Origin: Phycisphaeraceae bacterium
GTDB taxonomy: Bacteria > Planctomycetota > Phycisphaerae > Phycisphaerales > Phycisphaeraceae
Direction of reading: 5' to 3'
DNA: 12,307 bases
Assembly: GCA_029260695.1 (NCBI GenBank)
Contig: JAJDCT010000472.1
Span: 1 to 12,307 of the forward strand
Part shown: one piece after another, positions 1 to 5,498 of the stretch
Position numbering within the stretch: the stretch's first letter is position 1
How the letters are laid out: every line of letters starts with the position of its first letter
The notes under the pieces: generated by a model
What the model saw: the letters and a program-made list of their open reading frames with translations, nothing else
Databases searched by the model: none
What the model was told of the DNA's origin: nothing
Translations under genes and position numbers: made by a program

Positions 1-564
1 TTGTGCATCCAGCGGGGAGATGCTGGCATCGTCGGTGAAGAGCAGTTGGCTGAGTTCGCGTCGTCCTTGCACGAGCCGACCCTCTCGGATCATGTTCATG
101 CCGCGGGTGAGTTGTGAGCTGGCCGAAGCGGAGGTTGGGCCGGGGGTAATCCCGGGGGGACGGGGCGGTGCAACTTGGTTGCGGGGTGGTGTGGCATTAG
201 TCGAGGGGGTGGTGTTTGTCTCACCGACCCGGATGGTCTGTACGACGGCGTCCGTGGGTGAGGTAGCCCCTGCTCCGATCGCTTTAGGGGGTGCCATGTC
301 TTTGGTGGAGGTCGCCGCGGTGTTGGTGGCGCCATTGTATGCGCTGGGGTCGGCGGGTTGGCCGGCCTGGGCTGAGGCGGGTTGGGTGACCGAGTTAGTC
401 ACATTGTGGCCCTGGTCGTCGCCGGACCAGACGAAGATGTACATAGACACGAGTCCGATGGCCAAGGCGGCGGTGATCCAGCGCCATTTAATGCCTGTGC
501 TCGGCCTGGAAGACATGTACTGCCGAGACGAGCCGGCGCGTGGGGTTTGTGAACTAAGGACCAT
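1..564 (-). CDS. Membrane-anchored protein with long low-complexity linker (N-terminal part, cut by window edge)
   Basis: The frame is open for 188 codons from ATG 564 to the window edge, so the C-terminal part is missing. The start is supported by a GAGGAAGG Shine-Dalgarno-like stretch ending 10 nt upstream (read on the minus strand). Residues 1-27 are polar and basic. Residues 28-46 form one hydrophobic segment (WITAALAIGLVSMYIFVW), which suggests an N-in signal anchor. Residues 48-150 are a Pro/Ala/Thr/Asn/Ser-rich linker. From residue 151 a helical segment begins (LTRGMNMIREGRLVQGRREL) that resembles one TPR-like helical hairpin, as seen before LysM or L,D-transpeptidase domains in planctomycete envelope proteins. 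That family guess rests on layout only, because no LysM or catalytic domain is in view. It is read away from the 340-bp gap separating it from rarA. Confidence 0.7.
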   Translation of the reverse strand, partial: MVLSSQTPRAGSSRQYMSSRPSTGIKWRWITAALAIGLVSMYIFVWSGDDQGHNVTNSVTQPASAQAGQPADPSAYNGATNTAATSTKDMAPPKAIGAGATSPTDAVVQTIRVGETNTTPSTNATPPRNQVAPPRPPGITPGPTSASASSQLTRGMNMIREGRLVQGRRELSQLLFTDDASISPLDAQ

Positions 565-904
565 GATGCTGACCTTCCTCGCCGGGTGCGGGCCAATCGC
601 TGGCCTGAGGGTGACGGCGGCTGCCTGTGTCTAGTCTATCCCCCTGCTGTTATTTCGGCACGATGGGGGTTGGCACGCCAGCGGAGGGGTTATTATCTGA
701 CGGCGGCTGAGGCCGCCTCCGTCGGGGGAGGGGCTGGAGACGCGGCGAGTGGCGGCGCTTCGTTGAGCCGGGTGCTTGGTGTGGAGCGGGACGTCCGGTC
801 AAGGACGGGGGTTGTGGGATAACCGCAAGCCAGGACAAGCCGTACGGCTGACTGGGAGCCGGGACTCTTCGGAAGACAAGTCGGCCTACGCCAGGGACAT
901 ACTT
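565..904. other. 340-bp region without a convincing gene
   Basis: This stretch lies between the start of the minus-strand anchor protein and the stop of rarA, also minus. Reading frames here are short shadows without ribosome-binding sites. It contains a GC-rich hairpin at 702-717 (GGCGGC, loop TGAG, GCCGCC). It also has a perfect 12-bp palindrome AGCCGTACGGCT at 838-849, flanked by CCAG (830-833) and CTGG (852-855). The latter could form a stem just downstream of rarA, but no T-run follows it on the minus strand, so I do not call a terminator. Promoter elements for the 564 gene must lie here, but none is clear. Confidence 0.5.
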
Positions 905-2368
905 TTAGGTTCGGGATTCGTGATCGGTCATGCGGGGCTTGGCCCGCTGGGCGTCGACCCATTGCATGTATTCGCGGATGGTTTTTTCGTAGCCGCGGTC
1001 GGTGGGGTGATAGAAAGTTTTGTCGATGCCGAGGTAGTCCTGGTCTACGAAGCCGGTATCGCTGTCGTGGGCGTACTGGTATCCCTGGGCGTGGCCGAGC
1101 TGTTTGGCGCCTGCGTAGTGGCCGTCGCGTAAGGCCTTGGGGATGGGGACGGTGCGGTTGTTGCGGACGTCTGACATGGCTTCGCCGATCGCGAGGGTGG
1201 CGGCGTTGCTCTTGGGCGCGGTGGCGAGGTAGGTGACTGCCTGGGCGAGGACGAGCTGGCACTGGGGCAGGCCGATGCGGTGGGTGAGGTCGTAGGCGGC
1301 GGCGGCGACCTGGATGGCCTGAGGATCGGCGTTGCCGACGTCTTCGCTGGCGAGGATAGCGATGCGGCGGGCGATGAACATCGGGTCTTCACCGGCGTGG
1401 AGCATCTTGGCTAACCAATACACCGCGGCATCGGGGTCGCTGCCACGCATGGATTTGATCAGGGCGGAGGCGGCGTCGTAGTGGCCGTCGCCCGTGCCGT
1501 CGTAGACCGGGGCCTTTTGTTGGATGGACTGCTCGGCGGTGGCGAGGGTGATATGGATGGGTGGTTGGGGTTCGGAGATCGGGGTTCGGGATTCGAGGGA
1601 CGCTTCTTTGTCTGTCCCGTCGCCTCCGGCTTCGCCGGGGGGTGGGTCACATATGGTGTGATCCCCCGACGAAGCCGGGGGCTGTGGGGAGGATGACAAG
1701 ACGGCGATTTCCAGGGCGGTCAGGGCGCGGCGGGCGTCGCCGTCGCAGGCGGTGGCCCAGTGCGCGAGGGCGTCGTCGTCGAGTTGGATGTTCAGTTGGC
1801 CGTAGCCGCGCTCCTTATCTTGGATGGCATTGCGGATCAGGTCGGTGATCGCGTCCTGGTCCAATGGCTGGAACTGGAAGACCTGTGACCGGCTGACCAG
1901 CGGGGAGTTGATCGCAAAGAACGGGTTCTCGGTGGTCGCGCCGATGAGGGTAATGACGCCGCGCTCAACGTCGCCAAGCAGCACGTCCTGCTGGGCGCGA
2001 TTAAAGCGGTGTATCTCGTCGAGGAAGAAGATGGTACGTCGGCCGTCGTTGCCGAGTCGCTTGTTTGCCTGGCTGAGGACTTCGCGGACATCTTTGACGC
2101 CGATGGCGGCGGCGTTGGCGCGGTCGAAGTGTCGTTTGGTGTAGGCGGCGATGAGTTCGGCGAGTGTGGTCTTGCCCGTGCCGGGTGGGCCGTAGAAGAT
2201 GACGCTGGTGAGGCGGTCTGCCTGGAGCATTCGACGGAGCAGTTTGCCCTCGCCCAGGAAGTGTCTCTGGCCGGCGAACTCATCAAGGGACCGTGGGCGC
2301 ATCCGCACGGCCAGGGGCTGGGCGGCACGGAGGTGGTCCTGACGGGTTTGCTCCCAGAGGTCGGGCAT
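905..2368 (-). CDS. rarA: Replication-associated recombination protein RarA/MgsA (AAA+ ATPase) with in-frame repeat insert
   Basis: RarA (MgsA; WRNIP1/Mgs1 family) is a clamp-loader-like AAA+ ATPase acting at stalled replication forks in the cytoplasm. The 487-residue protein shows Walker A GPPGTGKTT (60-68), Walker B FFLDEIHRF (114-122), sensor 1 IGATTENP (142-149) and sensor 2 GDARRAL (210-216). The C-terminal tetramerisation region follows, with ASEDVGNADP (340-349) and YLATAPKSNAA (380-390). The frame stays open to 2485, but ATG 2368 is chosen because MPDLWEQTRQ and the later RMRPRSLDEF match how the family begins, and the longer version would overlap the divergent gene. Family members are usually about 440-450 residues. 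The excess is a linker at about 225-270 (PQPPASSGDHT...EPQPP) between the sensor 2 region and the C-terminal domain. It is encoded by repeat-like DNA (see 1563-1685). A TATCAT box sits 6 nt before the start codon. Confidence 0.95.
   Translation of the reverse strand: MPDLWEQTRQDHLRAAQPLAVRMRPRSLDEFAGQRHFLGEGKLLRRMLQADRLTSVIFYGPPGTGKTTLAELIAAYTKRHFDRANAAAIGVKDVREVLSQANKRLGNDGRRTIFFLDEIHRFNRAQQDVLLGDVERGVITLIGATTENPFFAINSPLVSRSQVFQFQPLDQDAITDLIRNAIQDKERGYGQLNIQLDDDALAHWATACDGDARRALTALEIAVLSSSPQPPASSGDHTICDPPPGEAGGDGTDKEASLESRTPISEPQPPIHITLATAEQSIQQKAPVYDGTGDGHYDAASALIKSMRGSDPDAAVYWLAKMLHAGEDPMFIARRIAILASEDVGNADPQAIQVAAAAYDLTHRIGLPQCQLVLAQAVTYLATAPKSNAATLAIGEAMSDVRNNRTVPIPKALRDGHYAGAKQLGHAQGYQYAHDSDTGFVDQDYLGIDKTFYHPTDRGYEKTIREYMQWVDAQRAKPRMTDHESRT
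1563..1597. repeat. Degenerate 7-bp tandem array inside rarA
   Basis: On the plus strand, five heptamers follow without gaps: GGTTGGG, GTTCGGA, GATCGGG, GTTCGGG, ATTCGAG. They encode about residues 258-269 of RarA (SRTPISEPQPP region), the second half of its unusual linker. Rotated, the consensus is GGGTTCG, one base from the GGGTCCG heptamer of the intergenic array at 8631-8700. The copies are diverged, so this is a call by eye. Confidence 0.55.
1621..1685. repeat. REP-like pair of inverted GC-rich hairpins inside rarA
   Basis: Hairpin 1 at 1623-1641 pairs CCTCCGGC with GCCGGGGG around the loop TTC. Hairpin 2 at 1663-1681 pairs CCCCCGAC with GCCGGGGG around GAA. Between them is the symmetric sequence GTCACATATGGTGTGAT. 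The left half is nearly the reverse complement of the right half, the arrangement of paired REP/BIME elements. The same core (CCCCCGGC, triloop, GCCGGGGG, CTG) recurs in the intergenic repeats at 7932 and 9190. Here it lies in frame and encodes about residues 229-250 of RarA. Confidence 0.7.
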
Positions 2369-2374
2369 GGCCGC

Positions 2375-2380
2375 ATGATA
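2375..2380 (-). promoter_or_regulatory. Candidate -10 box (TATCAT) for leaderless rarA mRNA
   Basis: Read on the minus strand, TATCAT is followed by six bases (GCGGCC) and then the rarA ATG. A transcript starting about 7 nt after the box would begin at or next to the start codon. No Shine-Dalgarno sequence and no good -35 box are visible. Confidence 0.4.
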
Positions 2381-2453
2381 ACAGCGGCCCGGGCACGGGT
2401 AGCGGGTCCGGATATTCAAGGGGCTCGAGGCGGAAGACCGGACGATATGGGGA

Positions 2454-2459
2454 TACACT
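2454..2459 (+). promoter_or_regulatory. Candidate -10 box (TACACT) for leaderless tetrapyrrole operon mRNA
   Basis: TACACT is followed by six bases (AGTCCT) and the ATG at 2466. There is no Shine-Dalgarno site. The local sequence GGGATACACT resembles GGGGTACACT, which sits 7 nt before the membrane-protein start at 5499. The box lies in the 97-bp divergent region shared with rarA. No clear -35 hexamer is seen. Confidence 0.4.
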
Positions 2460-2465
2460 AGTCCT

Positions 2466-3089
2466 ATGCCAAGCCTCCCGGTCATGCTGGATATTCAGGG
2501 CAAGCGGTGCGTCATCGTCGGTGGCGGGCCGGTGGCGTTGCGGCGTGCCGAGGCCCTGCAGCGTGCGGGCGGGGAGGTTGTGGTGATCGCCCCGAGCGTT
2601 GGGGCGGAGTTGCTGGCGCTACCCATCGAACGGATCGAACGGCCTTACCAAAGCGGTGACCTCGGCGGTGCATGGATCGTCATCATCGCAAGCAACGATC
2701 CAGAAGTGAACGAAGACGCCGCGCGCGATGCAAAGCTGGCCGGTGCCTTGGTCAACCGGGCGGATGACCCGGGGGCCGGCGATTTCACTGTCCCGGCACA
2801 CGAACACCACGGCCAAGTCACACTGGCGGTCCACACCGGCGGGGCCTCGGCGAGCGCGTCGGCGGCGATCCGTCGGGAGCTGTCCGACGCTCTTGACCCC
2901 GATTGGCCAAGGTTGATTGAACAGGCCGCCGCATTCCGATCTATCATCCAGGAACGGTTCGCCGACCCGGACGAGAGGCGCCGCCGGCTTATGAAGCTGG
3001 CCGATCCGCAGGCGTTGGCTATCTTAAAAGACCGGGGCGAAGCCGCGCTGCTCGACTACTACAGGGGGTTGACCCAACCAGACCCTTGA
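2466..3089 (+). CDS. Precorrin-2 dehydrogenase / sirohydrochlorin ferrochelatase-type protein (CysG N-terminal, Met8p-like)
   Basis: This family oxidises precorrin-2 to sirohydrochlorin with NAD+, and some members also insert iron to make siroheme. The 207-residue protein has a Rossmann start (KRCVIVGGGPVALRRAEAL, 13-31). The family segment NRADDPGAGDFTVPA (97-111) contains the Asp pair that includes the catalytic Asp. TGGASASASAAIRREL (124-139) matches the SGGTSPVLA-like stretch of CysG, with Ser128 at the conserved serine. Length fits a stand-alone dehydrogenase without the SAM methyltransferase domain of full CysG. ATG 2466 is supported by homologues that start shortly before LDIQGKR and by a TACACT box 6 nt upstream. 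It is the first gene of a plus-strand cluster with a HemX/CcsA-type protein (38 bp later) and hemA. Whether this protein also chelates iron cannot be judged from sequence alone. Confidence 0.9.
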   Translation: MPSLPVMLDIQGKRCVIVGGGPVALRRAEALQRAGGEVVVIAPSVGAELLALPIERIERPYQSGDLGGAWIVIIASNDPEVNEDAARDAKLAGALVNRADDPGAGDFTVPAHEHHGQVTLAVHTGGASASASAAIRRELSDALDPDWPRLIEQAAAFRSIIQERFADPDERRRRLMKLADPQALAILKDRGEAALLDYYRGLTQPDP

Positions 3090-3127
3090 CGTGTTTGCCC
3101 CCAAGCTACTGACAGGCCCAACACACT

Positions 3128-4072
3128 ATGACCCTGGCCAACCCCATCACCACGCTGATACTTTCCATCCTGACCGTGCTGTCGGTTTTCGTCACGATCG
3201 GCGCGCTAAGGCGCCTGCGCCACCCCGAGCGTGCTTTCGTCGCAAGCGTCAGGCAACGGCTGATCGTCGCTGCTATCGCGCTGACCACGCTGGGCCTGTT
3301 CATCCGGTTCTGGCTGGTGGAGGGCGGCTGGCAGCCGGTGACATCGCACCGTGACGGGTTGCTGCTGATGTCGTTCATGCTGGCGGGGACGATCTTTTTT
3401 ATGCAGAACCGGACCCGGTTGGTGGGGCTGTCGGCGTTTGCCTTGCCGGTGCTGACGTTCCTGCTGGGCTGGGCGATCTGCTCCTCGGCGTGGACCTATC
3501 GCCCGTTTGACCTGCCCACGCTGCACCCGGTCTGGCGTGGCGTGCACCTGACCGGGGTGTATCTGGGGACCGCGTTCTGCGGCTTGGCGGCGATGGCTGG
3601 GGGGATGTACCTCTATGTGCAGACCCGGCTGAAGCGCAAACAAAACCTAGGCGGCCTGGGCCGACTGGCAAGCCTCGAAGCCCTCGAAAACACGATCATC
3701 CGGGCCGCGACGCTGGGGTTCGTGCTGCTGACGCTGGGCTTGGTCACCGGGGTCGTCGTCATCAGCGAGAGCGAGCGACAACTGCCGCCGGGCTGGTGGT
3801 TCACACCCAAGATCGTGCTGGCGACGTTGGCCTGGCTGGTCTACGCGGTGCTGATGAATGTCCGTTATGCAAGCGGATTCCGTGGACGGCGGGCCGCCTG
3901 GTTGAGCATCATCGGGCTGGCATTGTTGCTGGCGACCTACGCCGTCGTGACCCGACTACCACCGGCTCCCCCGCCCCCCCATGCTCCCCCGGGCGCTTCG
4001 GCGTCTGATGACGGAGCGACCCTAAAGGCCGTAACCACAGCATCGATCGATCACCGCGTGGAGGACGGTTGA
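3128..4072 (+). CDS. CcsA/HemX-family multi-pass membrane protein (cytochrome c assembly-like)
   Basis: The protein has 314 residues with about eight hydrophobic segments (near 5-27, 45-63, 77-92, 99-120, 137-162, 193-213, 226-246, 256-276), the pattern of the cytochrome c assembly family (PF01578: CcsA/CcmC/HemX). LHPVWRGVHLTGVYLG (132-147) holds His133 and His140 at the usual place for conserved family histidines. GWWFTPKIVLATLAWLVYAVL (222-242) resembles the late WWF/TPK region of HemX-like members. The tail (277-314) is Pro-rich and polar. HemX proteins are encoded next to hemA in many bacteria and have been linked to GluTR levels, so the context favours HemX over a c-type cytochrome haem lyase, but sequence alone does not decide. 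ATG 3128 lacks a strong Shine-Dalgarno site. The stop TGA shares one base with the hemA ATG. Confidence 0.85.
   Translation: MTLANPITTLILSILTVLSVFVTIGALRRLRHPERAFVASVRQRLIVAAIALTTLGLFIRFWLVEGGWQPVTSHRDGLLLMSFMLAGTIFFMQNRTRLVGLSAFALPVLTFLLGWAICSSAWTYRPFDLPTLHPVWRGVHLTGVYLGTAFCGLAAMAGGMYLYVQTRLKRKQNLGGLGRLASLEALENTIIRAATLGFVLLTLGLVTGVVVISESERQLPPGWWFTPKIVLATLAWLVYAVLMNVRYASGFRGRRAAWLSIIGLALLLATYAVVTRLPPAPPPPHAPPGASASDDGATLKAVTTASIDHRVEDG
4060..4065 (+). promoter_or_regulatory. Shine-Dalgarno site (GGAGGA) fixing the hemA start
   Basis: GGAGGA lies 6 nt before ATG 4072 and inside the last codons of the upstream gene. It supports the ATG at 4072 over the TTG one codon earlier (4069). With the TGATG stop-start overlap it indicates translational coupling. 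Confidence 0.75.
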
Positions 4073-5412
4073 TGCGTGTGTTGTTCATTGGGATCAACCA
4101 CCGGACGGCGGCGGTGCGGTTGCGTGAGTGCTTTGCGGCGGCTGGGGACGCCCCACCGCATCTGAACGCCTTCCGCGAACGCTTCCCCGGCAGCGAGTGC
4201 GTGATCGTGTCGACCTGCAACCGCTTTGAGTTGTACGTCGCAAGGCCGCTGCACGGCCAACCCAATGCGGATGACCTGCGCACGTTCCTTTCAGAGCGGT
4301 TCGGCGTGCCGATGGATCAGGTCGCCTCGGCGTCGATCCATCGGGAGCAGGACCAGGCGGTCGCGCACCTGTTCAGAGTTTGCTGCGGGCTGGACTCGAT
4401 GGTGCTCGGCGAGCCGCAGGTGCTGGGCCAGGTCAAGCGGGCGTACCAGACGGCGGCGGACTGTGGTTCGGCCGGACCGGTGCTGCACCGGGTGTTTCAG
4501 CACGCGATGGCGACGGCCAAGCAGGCGCGCACCGAGACGGGGATCGATGCCGGGCGTGTTTCTGTCGGATCGGTTGCGGCGGACCTGGCGCGTCAGGTGT
4601 TCGCCGACTTCGCGGACAAGACCGTGCTGGGGATCGGTGCCGGTGAGATCGCCAAGCTGACGCTGCGTCACATAATGGAGCTTGCGCCCCATCGGTTGTG
4701 GCTGACGAACCGCACGCACCAAAATGCTTCGGCATTGGCGGAAGCGATTCATCTGTCGGCGGACGTCGGCGGGGCTCGGCCGTGGGAGCAGCTCGATGAG
4801 TTGCTGGTCGAAGCCGACATCGTGGTGACCTGTACCGCTTCACCCGAACCGATCCTGACTCCCGCGCGTTTCAAGCCGATCCTTAAACGTCGACGGTACC
4901 GGCCGCTTTTCGTGATCGACCTGGCGATGCCCAGAGACGCCAGCCCGCAGCTGGGATCGATGACCAACCTCTATCTATATAACATCGACGACCTGCAGGC
5001 GGTCGTGGCGAACAGCCTGGGGCAACGAGGCGACCAGGCGCAGGACTGCGAGCGTCACGTCGCCGCCGCGGTGACCGCCTGCATGAGTCAGATCACCCAC
5101 GCGGACCTGGGCCAGCTGATCCGGCAACTGCGGGCCAAGCTCCACGACATCGGTCAGGACGAGCGGGAGCGCACGCTCAAGAAGCTCGGCCAGTCTCCGG
5201 ACCCCGAGGCACTGGACAGCGCGTTGGACGAACACACCCACCGTCTGATCAACAAGATCCTGCACATGCCCCTGAGCCAACTGAACCAGCACGACGGCGG
5301 CACGCCCCTGGGGTTTTATGCCGCGGCCCTTAGGCGTTTGTTCGATCTGGGCGAAGAAATAAAACCCGATACCGAGCCCGCCGAGGCCTCAGAACCCGGT
5401 CCAGATGCGTGA
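4072..5412 (+). CDS. hemA: Glutamyl-tRNA reductase
   Basis: GluTR reduces glutamyl-tRNA(Glu) with NADPH to glutamate-1-semialdehyde, the first committed step of C5-pathway tetrapyrrole synthesis. The 446-residue protein carries GINHRTAAV (8-16) and the catalytic motif STCNRFELY with Cys49. It also has conserved His99 and the signature GLDSMVLGEPQVLGQVK (106-122). The NADPH-binding motif is GIGAGEIAKL (187-196), followed by DLAMPRD (283-289, usually DIAVPRD) and YNIDDL (303-308). The C-terminal dimerisation helices include HRLINKILHMPL. After about residue 425 there is an acidic Pro/Glu-rich tail of uncertain value. The start ATG overlaps the previous stop (TGATG) behind a GGAGGA site, so it is translated as part of the tetrapyrrole operon. 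No haem-regulatory N-terminal extension is visible. All key residues are present. Confidence 0.98.
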   Translation: MRVLFIGINHRTAAVRLRECFAAAGDAPPHLNAFRERFPGSECVIVSTCNRFELYVARPLHGQPNADDLRTFLSERFGVPMDQVASASIHREQDQAVAHLFRVCCGLDSMVLGEPQVLGQVKRAYQTAADCGSAGPVLHRVFQHAMATAKQARTETGIDAGRVSVGSVAADLARQVFADFADKTVLGIGAGEIAKLTLRHIMELAPHRLWLTNRTHQNASALAEAIHLSADVGGARPWEQLDELLVEADIVVTCTASPEPILTPARFKPILKRRRYRPLFVIDLAMPRDASPQLGSMTNLYLYNIDDLQAVVANSLGQRGDQAQDCERHVAAAVTACMSQITHADLGQLIRQLRAKLHDIGQDERERTLKKLGQSPDPEALDSALDEHTHRLINKILHMPLSQLNQHDGGTPLGFYAAALRRLFDLGEEIKPDTEPAEASEPGPDA

Positions 5413-5459
5413 TCCAGCGGAGCCGGTGCCGAACAAGACAAGCCGGCAAACACGCATCT

Positions 5460-5491
5460 TTGACACATAAGTCTGCAGCCGGGGGTACACT
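5460..5491 (+). promoter_or_regulatory. Candidate promoter with -10 7 nt before the start of the 5499 gene
   Basis: A perfect TTGACA lies at 5460-5465 and TACACT at 5486-5491. The 20-bp spacer is longer than the usual 16-18, which weakens the -35 call. TACACT is followed by seven bases (CCTATCC) and GTG 5499, which predicts a leaderless transcript starting at that GTG. This would separate the membrane-protein gene from the hemA operon. Confidence 0.4.
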
Positions 5492-5498
5492 CCTATCC

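Noticed and set aside
20..634. Plus-strand 204-codon open frame
   Set aside because: It lies opposite the 1-564 minus gene, which has a Shine-Dalgarno site, a membrane anchor and sensible composition. The plus frame has no recognisable domain and is a GC-rich shadow.
670..696. Plus-strand TTGGCA...TATTAT promoter-like pair
   Set aside because: Spacing is 15 bp and no plus-strand gene follows. It points into the rarA 3' end.
2369..2485. Upstream extension of RarA to 2485
   Set aside because: The extra 39 residues are not family-like, would overlap the divergent gene start, and would run through both candidate -10 boxes.
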